64,000 bases of DNA from Saccharopolyspora elongata (GTDB taxonomy: Bacteria > Actinomycetota > Actinomycetes > Mycobacteriales > Pseudonocardiaceae). A program made the translations under genes and the position numbers. The DNA lies in assembly GCF_004348985.1 (NCBI RefSeq), contig NZ_SMKW01000038.1, positions 1-64,000 of the forward strand. The letters are read 5' to 3'. Shown one piece after another: positions 1 through 8,832 of this stretch (position 1 is its first letter; every line of letters starts with the position of its first letter). The notes beneath the pieces are model-generated. The model ran no database searches, was not told the origin of the DNA, and worked only from the letters and a program-made list of their open reading frames with translations.

Positions 1-99
1 TCTGACCTTCTTACTGTGTGTCTTTTATCAATGATAGATCAACACCCTGGAGTTCGTCGGCGGAGTCAGAGGTGTATAAGAGACAGGTATAAGAGACAG
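1..99. other. Sequencing adapter contamination (Nextera/Tn5), not genomic
   Basis: Positions 54-86 match the Nextera read-1 adapter, including the Tn5 mosaic end, with three mismatches over 33 bases; 87-99 repeats the last 13 bases of the mosaic end. Positions 30-45 resemble a P5 flow-cell sequence with a 13-base deletion, followed by an 8-base stretch (46-53) where the i5 index would sit. Base composition is far lower in GC than the rest. The adapter identity is from known library sequences; the deletion model is inference. Any reading frame here is an artefact. Confidence 0.93.
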
Positions 100-101
100 G
101 T

Positions 102-3100
102 GCGGGCGGTCCGGCATGGCCGGGCGAGGAGCCGCGACCGGGCGGCCCCGGCCAGCGGCCGGCGCCGCCGAACCCGCCGGGCAACCGGTGGCCGGGCGCG
201 GACCGCAGCTCGGAGGAAACGCAGCAGAACGCCCCGGTGCCGCCGCCCGGCCAGCACATGAAGTGGCCGGGTGAGGAGCCGCCGCAGGAGCAGACCGGCG
301 CGTGGACGCCGTCGTTCGACGACGACGAGGACGACTCGCCGCTGGGCAAGCGGCTCAGCGGGGACTCGCGCGAACCGGACAACGGCGGCGGGCGCAAGCT
401 CGACCTGCCGACCACGTACACCCCCACGCCGCCGAACGCCGGACGGCAGGGGCCGCCACCGCCGCCGCCAGGCGCGCAGCAGGGTCGGCAAGGCCCACCG
501 CCGCCCCCGCCGCCAGGGCGGCCGCCGCAGCCGCCCGGTGAGCAGCCGACGCAGAACATCCCGCAGACCCCGGCGGGCGATCGCGACAGCGATCGACGCC
601 GGGCCGGTGGTGCTGCCGCGGCGGGAGCCGCCGCAGGCGGGATCGCCGGGGCAGCCGCAGGCGCCGGGATGGCGGGCGCCGCAGGCGCCGCCGGCGCGGG
701 CGCGGCCGGAGCCGGAGGCGCGGCCGGTGGAGCCATGGGCGCCGCAGGCGCGGCGGCGGGAGCCGCCGGTGGCCCGAAGGGCGGTGCCGGTGGCGGCGGG
801 GGCGTAGCCCCCGAGCCGCAGCTGCTCACGCACCAGGAGCAGGGGAACTACAACTACTACGCCGACGACGACTACGACGACGACCCGTACGGCGGGTACG
901 ACGGGAATGATCGGAATGGCGACGACTTCGACGATCGCGATTCCGGCGATCGCGATGACCGGTACCGCGACGACGACCTCGACGCCGGCCCGGACGACAT
1001 CCCCGACCCGGACGACGAGATGAGCGCCCGCCAAGCGAAGCGCAGTCGGCTCTGGCAGCGCGTCCGCCGGTCCTGCTACGTCGCCGCGGCCTTGGCCGTC
1101 CTGGTGCCGACCGCCGTGTTCATCTACGGCTACATCGTCTGGGAGCCGCCGAGCGAGGCTGCGGTGATGAGCAAGACCCGGCCGATCGAGCTGAAGTACG
1201 CGGACGGTTCGCCGATGGGACGCATCGAGCCGGACGGCTCGGCGGAGGTCGTGCACGACATCAGCGAGGTCTCGGTGGCGATGCAGAACGCCACCATGGC
1301 GGCCGAGGACGCCAGCTTCCGCACCAACCCCGGCTTCGACTTCAACGGCATCATGCGGTCGGTCTACTACCTGGCGACCGGTTCCGGCGTCGGCGGTGGC
1401 TCCACGATCACCCAGCAGTTCCTCAAGCTGGACCAGGACCTCAAGAAGGACCCGACCTACATCCGCAAGATCAAAGAGGTCGTCCTGGCGTTCAAGCTGA
1501 CGAACAACCAGAGCAAAGACAACATCATGCTCGCCTACATGAACACGGCCGACTACGGCCGCGGCGCGAATGGCATCACGGCCGCGGCGCGGGCCTATTT
1601 CGGCAAGAAGCCGAGCGAGCTCAACGCGGCCGAGGCCGCCGTGCTCGCCGGTGTGGTGCAGACGCCCTACGGCAAGAACAGCAACGACCCGGGCCTGAAC
1701 CCGGAGAAGGCCGAGAAGCGCTGGGACTACGTCGTCGGGCAGATGGCGGAGAACGGCTTCATCACCCAGGCCGAGCGGTCGTCCATGACGATGCCGCAGA
1801 CCCTGCCGCGGTTGGAGTGGAAGACCAACAGCAGGTTGACGCCGGAGCAGGACGCCATCTACAAGGCCATCCTGACCGAGCTGGAGCCCAAGGGGCTGAG
1901 CGAGAGCGAGCTGTCCCGCGGCGGCTACGTGATCAAGACGACCATCGACCCGGACGCGCAGCAGAAGGCCGAGAAGGCCGTGCAGGACGTGATGGGCTCC
2001 CAGCCGAAGACGCTCCGCACCTCGCTGGTCGCGGTCGACCCGGAGAACGGTGAGATCCAGGCGTACTACGGATCCAAGCAGCAGAACGGTGACCTGGACT
2101 GGGCGAGCACGCCGCAGGAACCGGGTTCGTCGTTCAAGCCGTTCGCGGTGATCGCCGGCCTGGAGAAGGGCAAGGGCATCGGCGAGTACTACGACGGCAG
2201 CGGGGACCAGATCATCGCCGGGCACAAGTTCGACAACTCGCCCGGCGTGCACTGCGACGTTCCGACGCACTGCGGTGTCCGCGAGGCGATGACCAACTCG
2301 GTCAACACCGTGTTCGTGAACATGGCGGCCCAGTTCGGGCCCACGAAGGTGGCCGAGGCCGCCCACGCGGCGGGCATTCCGGATTCGACGAAGCTGCAAA
2401 GCCCCAACGGGGCCGTCGAGGCCGGTATCGCGCTGGGCATGTACCAGGTGCTCCCGAAGGACATGGCGGCCTCGTACGGCTCGTTCGTCAACGGCGGCAA
2501 CAAGGTTCCGGCGCACTTCGTGAAGGAGGCCATCAGCCCCGAGACCGGGCCGTTCGACCTCGAGATCCCGGAGCCGAAGCCCGCCTTCGGCAGCGCGACG
2601 GAGAGCAAGGACATCGCCTACAACGTCTCGCAGTCGATGCTGAAGGTCGCCGAGCACTCGAAGGTCCCGCTGGCGGGCAACCGGCCCGTGGTGTCCAAGA
2701 CCGGTACCCACCAGTGGCTGAGCACCACGAAGAACAAGAACGCGTGGATGATCGGCGCGGTCCCGCAGATCTCCACCGCGGTGGCGATGCAGAACGACGA
2801 CGGCGGCCCGAAGCCGCTGGCCGACTCGAGCGGCGAAAGCTTCTACGGCGGTAACTGGCCTGCCAAGGTGTGGAAGAAGTTCATGGATTCCTACCTGCAG
2901 GGCAAGAAGGTCGAGGAGTTCCAGGAGGGCGACACGATCGGGCAGTTCGCGGACATCCCGCCGCCGCCTCCGCCGACGTCGGAACCGCCGCCGCCGACGT
3001 CGGCGCCGCCGACCGCGCCGCAGACCCAGACCAGCGAGCCGGACGAGCCGACCACCAGCAAGGAGCGGCCGGGCCACTGCGGTTGGCTCGACCCGAACTG

Positions 3101-3176
3101 CGACGACAACGGTGGCGGTGATTCCGGCGACGGACCGCCGAACGTCGCACCGACGAGAACAAGGGCATCCGGCTAG
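102..3176 (+). CDS. Bifunctional class A penicillin-binding protein, 5' end missing
   Basis: Membrane-bound peptidoglycan polymerase that extends glycan strands (GT51 glycosyltransferase) and cross-links stem peptides (transpeptidase). From the in-frame GTG at 237 (979 aa), the order is: a Pro/Gly/Ala-rich cytoplasmic tail, an acidic Asp/Tyr stretch, a transmembrane helix near residues 280-302, GT51 with the EDASF and GGGSTITQQ motifs (about 350-490), and a transpeptidase domain with SSFK (about 630), SVN (about 687) and KTG (about 820). A Pro/Thr-rich tail of the kind seen in mycobacterial PonA1 follows. The frame stays open upstream of 237 with the same Pro-rich composition until it meets adapter sequence, so the true start lies off the contig and 237 is not trusted. 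Next to a GT87 gene, as ponA1 is to Rv0051 in Mycobacterium. Equivalent to ponA1 by context. Confidence 0.93.
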   Translation, partial: AGGPAWPGEEPRPGGPGQRPAPPNPPGNRWPGADRSSEETQQNAPVPPPGQHMKWPGEEPPQEQTGAWTPSFDDDEDDSPLGKRLSGDSREPDNGGGRKLDLPTTYTPTPPNAGRQGPPPPPPGAQQGRQGPPPPPPPGRPPQPPGEQPTQNIPQTPAGDRDSDRRRAGGAAAAGAAAGGIAGAAAGAGMAGAAGAAGAGAAGAGGAAGGAMGAAGAAAGAAGGPKGGAGGGGGVAPEPQLLTHQEQGNYNYYADDDYDDDPYGGYDGNDRNGDDFDDRDSGDRDDRYRDDDLDAGPDDIPDPDDEMSARQAKRSRLWQRVRRSCYVAAALAVLVPTAVFIYGYIVWEPPSEAAVMSKTRPIELKYADGSPMGRIEPDGSAEVVHDISEVSVAMQNATMAAEDASFRTNPGFDFNGIMRSVYYLATGSGVGGGSTITQQFLKLDQDLKKDPTYIRKIKEVVLAFKLTNNQSKDNIMLAYMNTADYGRGANGITAAARAYFGKKPSELNAAEAAVLAGVVQTPYGKNSNDPGLNPEKAEKRWDYVVGQMAENGFITQAERSSMTMPQTLPRLEWKTNSRLTPEQDAIYKAILTELEPKGLSESELSRGGYVIKTTIDPDAQQKAEKAVQDVMGSQPKTLRTSLVAVDPENGEIQAYYGSKQQNGDLDWASTPQEPGSSFKPFAVIAGLEKGKGIGEYYDGSGDQIIAGHKFDNSPGVHCDVPTHCGVREAMTNSVNTVFVNMAAQFGPTKVAEAAHAAGIPDSTKLQSPNGAVEAGIALGMYQVLPKDMAASYGSFVNGGNKVPAHFVKEAISPETGPFDLEIPEPKPAFGSATESKDIAYNVSQSMLKVAEHSKVPLAGNRPVVSKTGTHQWLSTTKNKNAWMIGAVPQISTAVAMQNDDGGPKPLADSSGESFYGGNWPAKVWKKFMDSYLQGKKVEEFQEGDTIGQFADIPPPPPPTSEPPPPTSAPPTAPQTQTSEPDEPTTSKERPGHCGWLDPNCDDNGGGDSGDGPPNVAPTRTRASG

Positions 3177-3193
3177 GACGCCGCAGCAAACCC

Positions 3194-3227
3194 GGAGGGG
3201 CACCCGCGAGCGGCGGGTGCCCCTCCG
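3194..3227 (+). terminator. Hairpin terminator after the PBP gene
   Basis: A 13-bp inverted repeat (GGAGGGGCACCCG and its complement) lies 17 bases after the PBP stop codon and before the GTG start of the next gene. There is no T-run, which is usual for high-GC actinomycetes. Confidence 0.75.
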
Positions 3228-3255
3228 CGTTGTTCGGCCCAAGTAGCATCCGGGC

Positions 3256-4902
3256 GTGTCCACCTCGAACGAGCCCGCCAGCACCGAACCGGCGCCGACC
3301 CCCGGCGAGCGCGCGAGCTCGGCGGTGGACAGCGATTCCCTCGGCCCCGCCGACCGCGTCGCGCCGACCTGGACGGAGCCGCTGGCGCAGAAGCTCAGCC
3401 GGCCCTTCGGCGGTCGGCTCGGGCGGCACGCGCAGGTCGGGCGCCAGTGGTTCTGGACGCCGCTGCGGGTGATCTTGTTCTTCGCGGTGCTGGTGCTGGC
3501 CGCGGCCTGGCTGTTCAAGGCGCCCTGCCAGGTCACCTACGACACCGGCGACGGGCCGCAGCTGGACTGGCGGAACAGCAAGCAGTACACCGCCATGTGC
3601 TACACCGACATCATCCCGCGCTACGGCATGGGCGATCTCGCGCCGGACGACGCGTTCCCGTACAAGACGGCCTGGCTGGAGAACGCCGACACGCCGCAGG
3701 AGAAGGTCCGGTACATGGAGTACCCGGTGCTGACCGGCGTGTTCCAGTGGATCAACGCGCGGGCCGCGGACGGTTGGGCGACCCTGGCGGGCCACGGCTG
3801 GCTGCCGGGCGGCCTGACCAGCGTGCTGTACTTCAACATCTCGGCGTTCTGGCTGGCCGCGGCCTGGCTGGTGACCATCTGGGCGCTGGTGCTGCTGTGC
3901 CGCCGGCGGGTCTGGGACGCCGCGCTGGCCGCCGTGTCGCCGCTGGTCTTCGTGCACGCCTTCACCAATTTCGACGCCCTGGCCACGGCTTTCGGCACCG
4001 CCGGCCTGCTCGCGTGGGCGCGGCGCAGGCCCGTGCTGGCCGGGGTGCTGATCGGGCTCGGCGGCGCGGCGAAGCTCTACCCGCTGTTCTTCCTCGGCCC
4101 GCTGCTGGTGCTGGCCTGGCGCGCCGGGAAGATGGCGGACGCGCTGCGCACGGTGCTGGCCGCCGCGTTGGCCTGGCTGGTGGTCAACGTGCCGGTGCTC
4201 GTGCTCTACCCGGAGGGCTGGCGGGAGTTCTTCCGGCTCAACAACGAACGCCCGGCCGACCCGGACTCGCTCTACAACGTGCTGATGTACTTCACCGGCT
4301 GGGCGGGTTTTGACGGCCCGCTGCGGGACGGCGCCACGCCGACGGTGCTGAACGCGGTCAGCCTCGCCCTGTTCCTGGTCGCCTGCCTCGGCATCGGGTG
4401 GCTGGCGCTGGCCGCGCCGACCCGGCCGCGGCTGGCGCAGCTGTGCTTCCTGGTGGTCGCGGCGTTCCTGCTGACCAACAAGGTGTGGAGCCCGCAGTAC
4501 TCGCTCTGGCTGGTGCCGCTGGCGGTGCTGGCGATTCCGCGCTGGCGGCTGCTGCTGACCTGGATGGTCGTCGACGCCGCGGTGTGGGCGCCGCGGATGT
4601 ACTACTACCTCGGCACCGGCAACAAGGGCCTGCCGGAGGGCTGGTTCCTGGGCGCGGTGGTTATCCGCGACGCGATGGTCGTCGCGCTGTGCGTGCTGGT
4701 CGTCCGGGAGATCGTGCGGCCGGAGCGGGACAAGATCCGCGCGGCGCTCGCGATGCGGGGCGGTCGGGAGCCGGGCGCGATCGACGACCCGTGCGGCGGC
4801 TTCCTGGACGGCACACGAGACCGATTCGTGTTACCCGGTGTCGCCCGTTGGGGTAAGGAACGGCCGGGACAGGGGACGCGCACCTTAGCGTCGAGGCGGT
4901 GA
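3256..4902 (+). CDS. GT87-family polyprenyl-phosphate sugar transferase (membrane)
   Basis: A 548-aa integral membrane protein with a hydrophilic N-terminal segment of about 70 residues, then roughly ten hydrophobic helices. The periplasmic loop rich in Asp/Trp/Tyr after the first helix (GDGPQLDW region) and the motif [16 protein letters not shown] are typical of glycosyltransferase family 87 (DUF2029) enzymes, which use polyprenyl-phosphate sugars for envelope glycans. The position directly downstream of the PBP matches the ponA1-Rv0051 arrangement in Mycobacterium. Start GTG at 3256, immediately after a terminator, so it probably has its own promoter. The basic C-terminal tail after the last helix has no recognisable domain. 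The sugar donor cannot be told from sequence. Confidence 0.85.
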   Translation: MSTSNEPASTEPAPTPGERASSAVDSDSLGPADRVAPTWTEPLAQKLSRPFGGRLGRHAQVGRQWFWTPLRVILFFAVLVLAAAWLFKAPCQVTYDTGDGPQLDWRNSKQYTAMCYTDIIPRYGMGDLAPDDAFPYKTAWLENADTPQEKVRYMEYPVLTGVFQWINARAADGWATLAGHGWLPGGLTSVLYFNISAFWLAAAWLVTIWALVLLCRRRVWDAALAAVSPLVFVHAFTNFDALATAFGTAGLLAWARRRPVLAGVLIGLGGAAKLYPLFFLGPLLVLAWRAGKMADALRTVLAAALAWLVVNVPVLVLYPEGWREFFRLNNERPADPDSLYNVLMYFTGWAGFDGPLRDGATPTVLNAVSLALFLVACLGIGWLALAAPTRPRLAQLCFLVVAAFLLTNKVWSPQYSLWLVPLAVLAIPRWRLLLTWMVVDAAVWAPRMYYYLGTGNKGLPEGWFLGAVVIRDAMVVALCVLVVREIVRPERDKIRAALAMRGGREPGAIDDPCGGFLDGTRDRFVLPGVARWGKERPGQGTRTLASRR

Positions 4903-4932
4903 TCTTCCGCCACTGATGGAGGTGCTTCGCTG

Positions 4933-5340
4933 ATGGTCGGCCGACGATCCCTCACCCTGGTGCTCACCGCGGCGGCCGCGCTGGCCGCGCCCACCGCGAC
5001 CGCGTCGGCCGAGACGCCGCCGGGTGCGCTGGAAGTCCGCCTGGGCGAGGTGACCTGCCACGACCTGTCGCCGCTCACCGCGACGTTCCCGTGGTTAAGC
5101 CCGTTCTTCCCCGGTGATCTGAGCGCGTCGCCGCTGGTCCGCTACGAGATCCGCCGCGCGACGGAAGGGCTCGCGCCGTTCGAGGTGACCGTCGACGGCG
5201 AGCGGCGGGCCATCGGCACGGTCGGCCGCGGCGGCCTGGTTTCGGCGCAGGTCCCGCTGACCAACGAGGAGGCGACCGAGGTCGTGGTGGCCTCCGGCGG
5301 GCAGATCCTGGCGAACCGCACCTACCACGCCCGCTGCTGA
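4933..5340 (+). CDS. Small secreted protein of unknown function
   Basis: A 135-aa protein with a clear Sec signal peptide: basic MVGRRS, an Ala/Leu/Val hydrophobic core, and likely cleavage after ASA near residue 26. The mature part has two cysteines (VTCHDL and the C-terminal HARC) that could form one disulphide, and a beta-strand-rich pattern ending in a short Ig-like run. A strong GGAGG ribosome site precedes the ATG. It starts 30 bases after the GT87 gene, so the two may be co-transcribed. No family was recognised. Confidence 0.8.
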   Translation: MVGRRSLTLVLTAAAALAAPTATASAETPPGALEVRLGEVTCHDLSPLTATFPWLSPFFPGDLSASPLVRYEIRRATEGLAPFEVTVDGERRAIGTVGRGGLVSAQVPLTNEEATEVVVASGGQILANRTYHARC

Positions 5341-5358
5341 TCGACCCGCCGAAGGCGG

Positions 5359-5390
5359 GTGCCCGCCCGGGTCCCCCGCCGGGCGGGCAC
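5359..5390 (+). terminator. Hairpin terminator
   Basis: A perfect 12-bp inverted repeat (GTGCCCGCCCGG and complement) with an 8-base loop, 18 bases after the stop codon of the secreted-protein gene. Confidence 0.75.
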
Positions 5391-5511
5391 CGGCGCGTCC
5401 GGGGTAGGCCCGCGGGCGGACTGGGCGTCAGTCCGCGGGCGGATCCGGTTCAGGGGGATCTCGGGGTCGTTCCCTGACGCACCGCGGCGCCGCCTCGGCG
5501 AGCATTGAGGC

Positions 5512-5703
5512 ATGACGACGTACCGCATGGCACTGTCCCGGCCGAGCGACAAGGCGATGATCGCGGGGGTGTGCGCCGGTCTGGCCGACCGGTTCGGGAT
5601 GAAGCCGTTCACCGTCCGCCTGCTGTTCCTGCTGTCCTGCCTGCTGCCCGGCCCGCAGTTCGTGATCTACATCGTGCTCTGGGTCTTGATGCCGAAGCGC
5701 TGA
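5512..5703 (+). CDS. PspC domain protein, small membrane protein
   Basis: A 63-aa protein that is almost only a PspC domain: the N-terminal LSRPSDKAMIAGVCAGLADRF signature (here split LSRPSDK and GVCAGLA), followed by one hydrophobic helix ending in VLMPKR. PspC proteins in actinobacteria are membrane stress proteins often linked to envelope stress regulation. It is a single gene between a terminator and a convergent gene. The GAGG ribosome site is very close to the ATG, a short spacing. Confidence 0.88.
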   Translation: MTTYRMALSRPSDKAMIAGVCAGLADRFGMKPFTVRLLFLLSCLLPGPQFVIYIVLWVLMPKR

Positions 5704-5714
5704 CCGCTCGCGCG

Positions 5715-6362
5715 CTAGGCGCGGCGGACGCACCAGGCCGTGACCAGCAGCGTGCTGGCGGCCAGGCTGAAGGCGGCGACGAGCGCGGACCGCACGAGCA
5801 GCGCAGCGCTCGTCGCGTCCGCGCTCAGCGCCAGCAACAGCGGGAACGCCAGCGGAATCCACTTCGCCAGCAACGCGATCGCGAACAGCGCCGCCGCCGC
5901 GATCACCGTGTACCCGATGCGGCGGACGACCAGTCCGGAGCACGGCAGGGCGACGGCGATGCCGAACGCGGCGCACGCGACGTGCGCCAGCAGGCCGATG
6001 CCGAGATCGCCCGGCGGGTGGTCGAGCCCGTGCGAGATCTCCGCCCAGGCAACGGAAAGCACCGCGAGCCCGATCGAGCAGCACAGCACCGCCAGCACGA
6101 CGCTCGCCAGCATCCGGGCCATCGATCCGGCGTGCGCGCGGGTGACCGTGCGCTGCACGACGTCCTCCACGTCGACCAGCGCGATCGTCATCCAGCCGGC
6201 CACGATCAGCAATCCCGCCGCGGTCACCGCGAAGCCGGGCAGCGCCGGGCCGTCGTTGTTGCTGTAGAAGATGGCCAGCAACGCGATGTAGAGCAGCACC
6301 GGCGGTAGGTAGCGCTGCGAGTGGCCGAGGATGGCCAGCTGGTAGCGGATCAGCGGGATCAC
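5715..6362 (-). CDS. ABC transporter membrane subunit
   Basis: A 215-aa protein with about six hydrophobic segments and no soluble domain, fitting the membrane half of an ABC exporter. The GTG start (VIPLIRYQLAIL) overlaps the stop codon of the upstream ATPase gene by four bases (GTGA), which indicates translational coupling and fixes the start. A longer in-frame reading up to 6749 would run through the ATPase coding sequence and was not used. The substrate is unknown; no closer family was recognised. Confidence 0.78.
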   Translation of the reverse strand: MIPLIRYQLAILGHSQRYLPPVLLYIALLAIFYSNNDGPALPGFAVTAAGLLIVAGWMTIALVDVEDVVQRTVTRAHAGSMARMLASVVLAVLCCSIGLAVLSVAWAEISHGLDHPPGDLGIGLLAHVACAAFGIAVALPCSGLVVRRIGYTVIAAAALFAIALLAKWIPLAFPLLLALSADATSAALLVRSALVAAFSLAASTLLVTAWCVRRA

Positions 6363-7162
6363 CGCGCGGCCACCGAGAGCACCGCGCAACCCTGCTGGAT
6401 CGCCTTGAGCAGCAAGGATTCCCGAGCTTCCACGGTCACCACCAGTGTCACGTCCAGGTGTCCCGGGCGCACCGCCTGCACGCCGGGCTGCGCCGCCCAG
6501 TCGACGGATTCGCCGTCGCGCAACACGATCCGGCAAGTCTCGACCTCGGCTTCGAGCGGTTCGAGGCGCCCGTCGGAGAGCCGGTGCGAGCGGGTGGCCA
6601 GCGCCCGCACCGCTTCCGGCCGGTGGTCGGTGAACACGACGGCCGTGCCCGCCGCCGAGACCTCGCCGATCACCTCGGTGAGCACGTCGCGAGCATCGGG
6701 ATCCAGGCCCGACCACGGTTCGTCCAGCACCAGGAGCTCGGGATCGCACAGCAGCGCCTGCGCGATCCCGACCTTCTGCGCGTTGCCCTTCGACAGGTCG
6801 CGCAGCGGGGTGTCCGGGCCGCCGGCGAGCGCGAAGCGGTCGAGCCAGCCGTCGGCCCGAGTGGCTGCCTCCACAGTGGACAATCCACTGATGCGGCCCA
6901 GGTGGCGGAGGTAGGCGCGGGCGCTCATCCGCTGCCGAGCGGGAAACCGGTCCGGCACGTACCCGATGCGCGGCCGACCGGTGACGGTGCCGCCGGACGG
7001 CCGGGAGACCCCGGCGAGGATCCGCAGCAGCGTCGACTTCCCGGAACCGTTGGCGCCCAGGATCCCGACGGCCGCACCGGTCGGCACGTCGAGGTCAACG
7101 CCCCGGAGCACCGACCGGGCCCCATGGCGCTTGGTGACGCCCGAAAGCTCCCGCACCACCAC
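6359..7162 (-). CDS. ABC transporter ATP-binding protein
   Basis: A 267-aa nucleotide-binding subunit. Walker A is GANGSGKST near residue 40. The Q-loop region is unusually short and lacks an evident glutamine (GYVPDRF). The signature is degenerate, LSKGNAQK rather than LSGGQ, as in CcmA/NatA-type exporters. Walker B LLVLDEPWSGLDP and switch histidine FTDHRPE follow. The C-terminal part is an extra small domain that probably docks on the permease. The GTG at 7162 was chosen because the in-frame extension to 7222 runs into a hairpin repeat and lacks conserved residues. Coupled by a 4-base overlap to the permease gene, so the pair forms one exporter. Confidence 0.88.
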   Translation of the reverse strand: MVVRELSGVTKRHGARSVLRGVDLDVPTGAAVGILGANGSGKSTLLRILAGVSRPSGGTVTGRPRIGYVPDRFPARQRMSARAYLRHLGRISGLSTVEAATRADGWLDRFALAGGPDTPLRDLSKGNAQKVGIAQALLCDPELLVLDEPWSGLDPDARDVLTEVIGEVSAAGTAVVFTDHRPEAVRALATRSHRLSDGRLEPLEAEVETCRIVLRDGESVDWAAQPGVQAVRPGHLDVTLVVTVEARESLLLKAIQQGCAVLSVAAR

Positions 7163-7211
7163 GTCAGAACCCCTCGGAAGTCGTCCTCCGGTGCGCGGAC
7201 ACCCGGAGGGA

Positions 7212-7257
7212 CGCAATTTCAATGGAAATCAGAGGTTCGATTTCCATTGAAATTGCG
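7212..7257. repeat. AT-rich hairpin repeat, family B copy 1
   Basis: Inverted repeat with perfect 19-bp arms (CGCAATTTCAATGGAAATC) and an 8-base loop. It starts five bases past the stop of the minus-strand M20 gene, so it probably ends that transcript before the ABC genes. Three further copies are at 18557, 38193 and 55753. Confidence 0.9.
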
Positions 7258-7261
7258 GCGG

Positions 7262-8677
7262 TCAGCGGCGGGCGTGGGCGTCGAGGACGTAGGCGATGGC
7301 CGAGGTGACCTTGGCCGCGAAGGCCAGGTGCAGCGACTCGTCCGGCACGTGCGCGTTGCTGTCCGGGCCGAGCGCGCCGGTCACCACGAACTGCGCGTCC
7401 GGGTAGGCGTTGTGCAGCAGGCCCATGAACGGGATCGAGCCGCCGAGGCCCATCGTCCGCCAGCCCGCCCCGAACACCTCGTCGCTCGCCTGGTCCAGCG
7501 CCGCCGCCAGCCACGGCGCGAGGTCGGGGGCGTTCCAGCCCAGCCCGGTCTCGGCGTGCCCGAAGGTCACCTTCGCGCCGTAGGGCACGTCGGTGGTCAG
7601 TCGCTCCTGGACCGCGCGGATCGCGGCTTCGGGGTCGGCGGTCGGCGGCAGCCGGAAGCTCAGCAGCAGCGTCGTGAAGGGCCGCAGCACGTTGCCCGCG
7701 TCCGCGGGCTTCGGCAGCCCGTCGGCGCCGATCACCGAGAGCGTCGGCCGCCAGGTGCTGTTCAGGGCGAGCTCGACCTCGTCGTCGTCGACCGGCCGCA
7801 ACCCCTCCGGCCACGGCACGACGCTGCGCACCAGGCCGGGCACGGCCTCGATCGCGGCGCGCACCTCGGCGACCCGGTTCTCCGGGATCTGCACGTTCAG
7901 TTCGGGCACCAGGACCTCGCCGGTCGTGGAGTCCTCCAGCCGGTCCAGCAGCTCCCGCAGCACCCGGAACGAGCTGGGCGCGATGCCGCTGGCGATGCCG
8001 GAGTGCAGGCCGCTGTCGAGCACCTGCACCTTGACCTCGAGCTGCACCATGCCGCGCAGCGAGTTCGTCAGCCACAGCCGGTCGTAGTCGCCCGCCCCGG
8101 AGTCCAGGCACACCACCAGCGACACGGCGCCGAGCCGGCCGGACAGGTGCTCCAGGTAGGCGGGCAGGTCGGGGCTGCCGGACTCCTCGCCGGTCTCCAG
8201 CAGCACCACGCAGCGCGCGTGCGCGCCGCCGTGCGCGCGGACCGCCTCGATGGCGGTGATCGCCGCGTACCCGGCGTAGCCGTCGTCGGCGGAGCCGCGG
8301 CCGTACAGCCGGCCGTCGCGGACCACCGGCGTCCACGGCCCGAGGCCCTCGGACCAGCCGCCGACCGGCGGTTGCTTGTCGAGGTGGCCGTAGAGCAGCA
8401 CCGTCTCGTCGGGCGTGCCCTCGCTGGCCGGGATGTCCACCAGGAGCAGCGGGGTGCGTTCCGGCAGCCGCACGACCTCGATGTTCGCGCCGGCGATGTG
8501 CCGCGCCGCGACCCACGCCCGCAGGTGCTCGATGGCGGCGTCGAGATGCCCGGAGGTGACCCACTCGGAGTCGAAGGAGGGCGAGATCGCCGGGATCTTC
8601 ACCAGCTCGGAGAGGCTCGGCAGGACGGACTCGTCCCACGCCTGGTCAACGGTCTTGGCTACGGCTGCACGATCCAC
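7262..8677 (-). CDS. M20-family metallodipeptidase
   Basis: A 471-aa cytosolic di-zinc peptidase of the carnosinase-like M20 group. Metal-site motifs visible: YGHLDKQP (His ligand and catalytic-site Asp), GRGSADDGYAG (bridging Asp), ETGEESGS (general-base Glu and Glu ligand), and a C-terminal MGLGGSIPFMG loop that shapes the substrate pocket. Length and motif spacing fit full-length M20 dipeptidases, including the lid/dimerisation insert between residues of about 190 and 320. The ATG gives a conserved N-terminus. Single gene; the exact dipeptide substrate cannot be predicted. Confidence 0.9.
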   Translation of the reverse strand: MDRAAVAKTVDQAWDESVLPSLSELVKIPAISPSFDSEWVTSGHLDAAIEHLRAWVAARHIAGANIEVVRLPERTPLLLVDIPASEGTPDETVLLYGHLDKQPPVGGWSEGLGPWTPVVRDGRLYGRGSADDGYAGYAAITAIEAVRAHGGAHARCVVLLETGEESGSPDLPAYLEHLSGRLGAVSLVVCLDSGAGDYDRLWLTNSLRGMVQLEVKVQVLDSGLHSGIASGIAPSSFRVLRELLDRLEDSTTGEVLVPELNVQIPENRVAEVRAAIEAVPGLVRSVVPWPEGLRPVDDDEVELALNSTWRPTLSVIGADGLPKPADAGNVLRPFTTLLLSFRLPPTADPEAAIRAVQERLTTDVPYGAKVTFGHAETGLGWNAPDLAPWLAAALDQASDEVFGAGWRTMGLGGSIPFMGLLHNAYPDAQFVVTGALGPDSNAHVPDESLHLAFAAKVTSAIAYVLDAHARR

Positions 8678-8832
8678 GCCGCGATCCTATGCCCGCGCCG
8701 ACCGGGACGTCGCCAATGGCCGGAACTGCTCAAACAGCCGCCCGAGCGACGTTCCGCAGCACCGGGGCCGTGTGCGTTTCGTGCTGTTGTAGCGACACAA
8801 AATGCTCACGGCCGACGCGCACCCCGCTGCGG

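Noticed and set aside
66-3536. A minus-strand open frame of more than 1100 codons opposite the PBP gene.
   Set aside because: Arg/Leu/Gly-rich translation, typical antisense shadow of a GC-rich gene; the plus strand has all PBP motifs.
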